From contig JAYPPR010000008.1 of the NCBI GenBank assembly GCA_038131595.1, forward strand, positions 1,612,001 to 1,676,000: DNA of 64,000 nt, given 5' to 3'. Source of the DNA: UBA9926 sp038131595. Its GTDB lineage: Bacteria; Pseudomonadota; Gammaproteobacteria; Pseudomonadales; Azotimanducaceae. Numbering within the stretch: the first letter of the stretch is position 1; every line of letters starts with the position of its first letter. The position numbers were made by a program, and so were the translations under genes. The notes below the pieces were generated by a model. The model was not told the DNA's origin, made no database searches, and saw only the letters and a list, made by a program, of their open reading frames with translations. Shown piece after piece: positions 63,875 through 64,000 of the stretch.

Positions 63875-64000
63875 TGAGTAACAGTACTGCGATTGCTGTC
63901 GAAGAATGGCGCCTTTGGCGACGCTCGCGTGTCGTTAAAACTGCGACCGCAGTGTTCTTGGCTATCTTAGTTGCGACGTGCATAAGCTCGGTTGTAAATA
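63874..64000 (+). CDS. ABC-2 type permease, N-terminal fragment (window edge)
   Basis: The ATG at 63874 overlaps the ATPase stop. Forty-two codons are visible: a polar start VEEWRLWRRSRVVK followed by a membrane helix TATAVFLAILVATCISS. This is the usual opening of ABC-2/DUF3526-type permeases paired with NosF-like ATPases. The remainder lies outside the window. Confidence 0.75.
   Translation, partial: MSNSTAIAVEEWRLWRRSRVVKTATAVFLAILVATCISSVVN

Overview
The window reads as chromosome of a free-living, probably marine, aerobic gammaproteobacterium. Base composition is moderate, and almost every gene has a recognisable proteobacterial family. Two long stretches keep a gene order I know from Pseudomonas-like genomes: dsbD-aroQ-...-prmA-...-dusB-fis-purH-purD, and (cca) apaH-rsmA-pdxA-surA-lptD-amgK-murU, rpe-trpE-trpGDC, coq7, folB-tsaD-rpsU-yqeY-dnaG-rpoD. 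The genus cannot be fixed from sequence reading alone. No rRNA, tRNA, CRISPR array, insertion sequence or prophage was seen.

Layout. 1-8.9 kb (minus strand): argS (cut by the edge), a hybrid histidine kinase with a dead receiver, a DUF2161 nuclease-like gene, mpl, a membrane protein, an MFS exporter and an acyl-CoA dehydrogenase. 9.3-19 kb: COX15-type heme A synthase, glutamine-dependent NAD synthetase, a small heat-shock protein, a pyrophosphate-dependent phosphofructokinase and a membrane pyrophosphatase (two enzymes that use PPi as energy currency), DUF2333, and a frameshifted lipoprotein. 19-27 kb (plus): a stand-alone DsbD alpha domain, aroQ, prmA, a shortened zinc-ribbon membrane protein, dusB, fis, purH, purD; accBC is absent from its usual place. 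27-35 kb (minus): folM-like, cca, apaH, rsmA, pdxA, surA, lptD. 35-43 kb (plus): amgK-murU (cell-wall recycling, pairing with mpl), rpe, trpEGDC, an OsmC protein and a glyoxalase-fold protein. 43-47 kb (minus): coq7, a cyclic-nucleotide-binding/rhodanese protein, folB, tsaD. 47-52 kb (plus): rpsU, yqeY, dnaG (frameshifted), rpoD, closed by a strong terminator.

The housekeeping block ends at rpoD. From 52.2 kb an accessory minus-strand run follows: SDR, APH-like kinase, spinster-type MFS, a GrdB-family protein with an in-frame UGA, a large cytosolic sulfatase, a cupin and a beta-class GST. It looks like a catabolic or detoxification module for a sulfated small molecule (inference). Facing it on the plus strand are a small secreted His/Cys protein, a TonB-dependent siderophore-type receptor, an ABC ATPase with an altered Walker B, and the start of its permease.

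The best finding is the GrdB-family gene at 55732-56655. Two abutting reading frames are joined in phase by a single UGA exactly where relatives carry the redox Cys of a CPxC motif. An 8-bp perfect hairpin with a G-starting 3-nt loop begins 10 nt after the UGA, matching the bacterial SECIS layout. I read it as a selenoprotein with a UPVC redox site.

A second theme is a set of seven intergenic minisatellites (12-18 bp units, each locus with its own unit) lying upstream of genes. A third is four genes broken by single-base shifts (18.87, 49.56, 60.76, 61.82 kb), at least two next to short homopolymers; these most likely reflect residual sequence error rather than four real pseudogenes.
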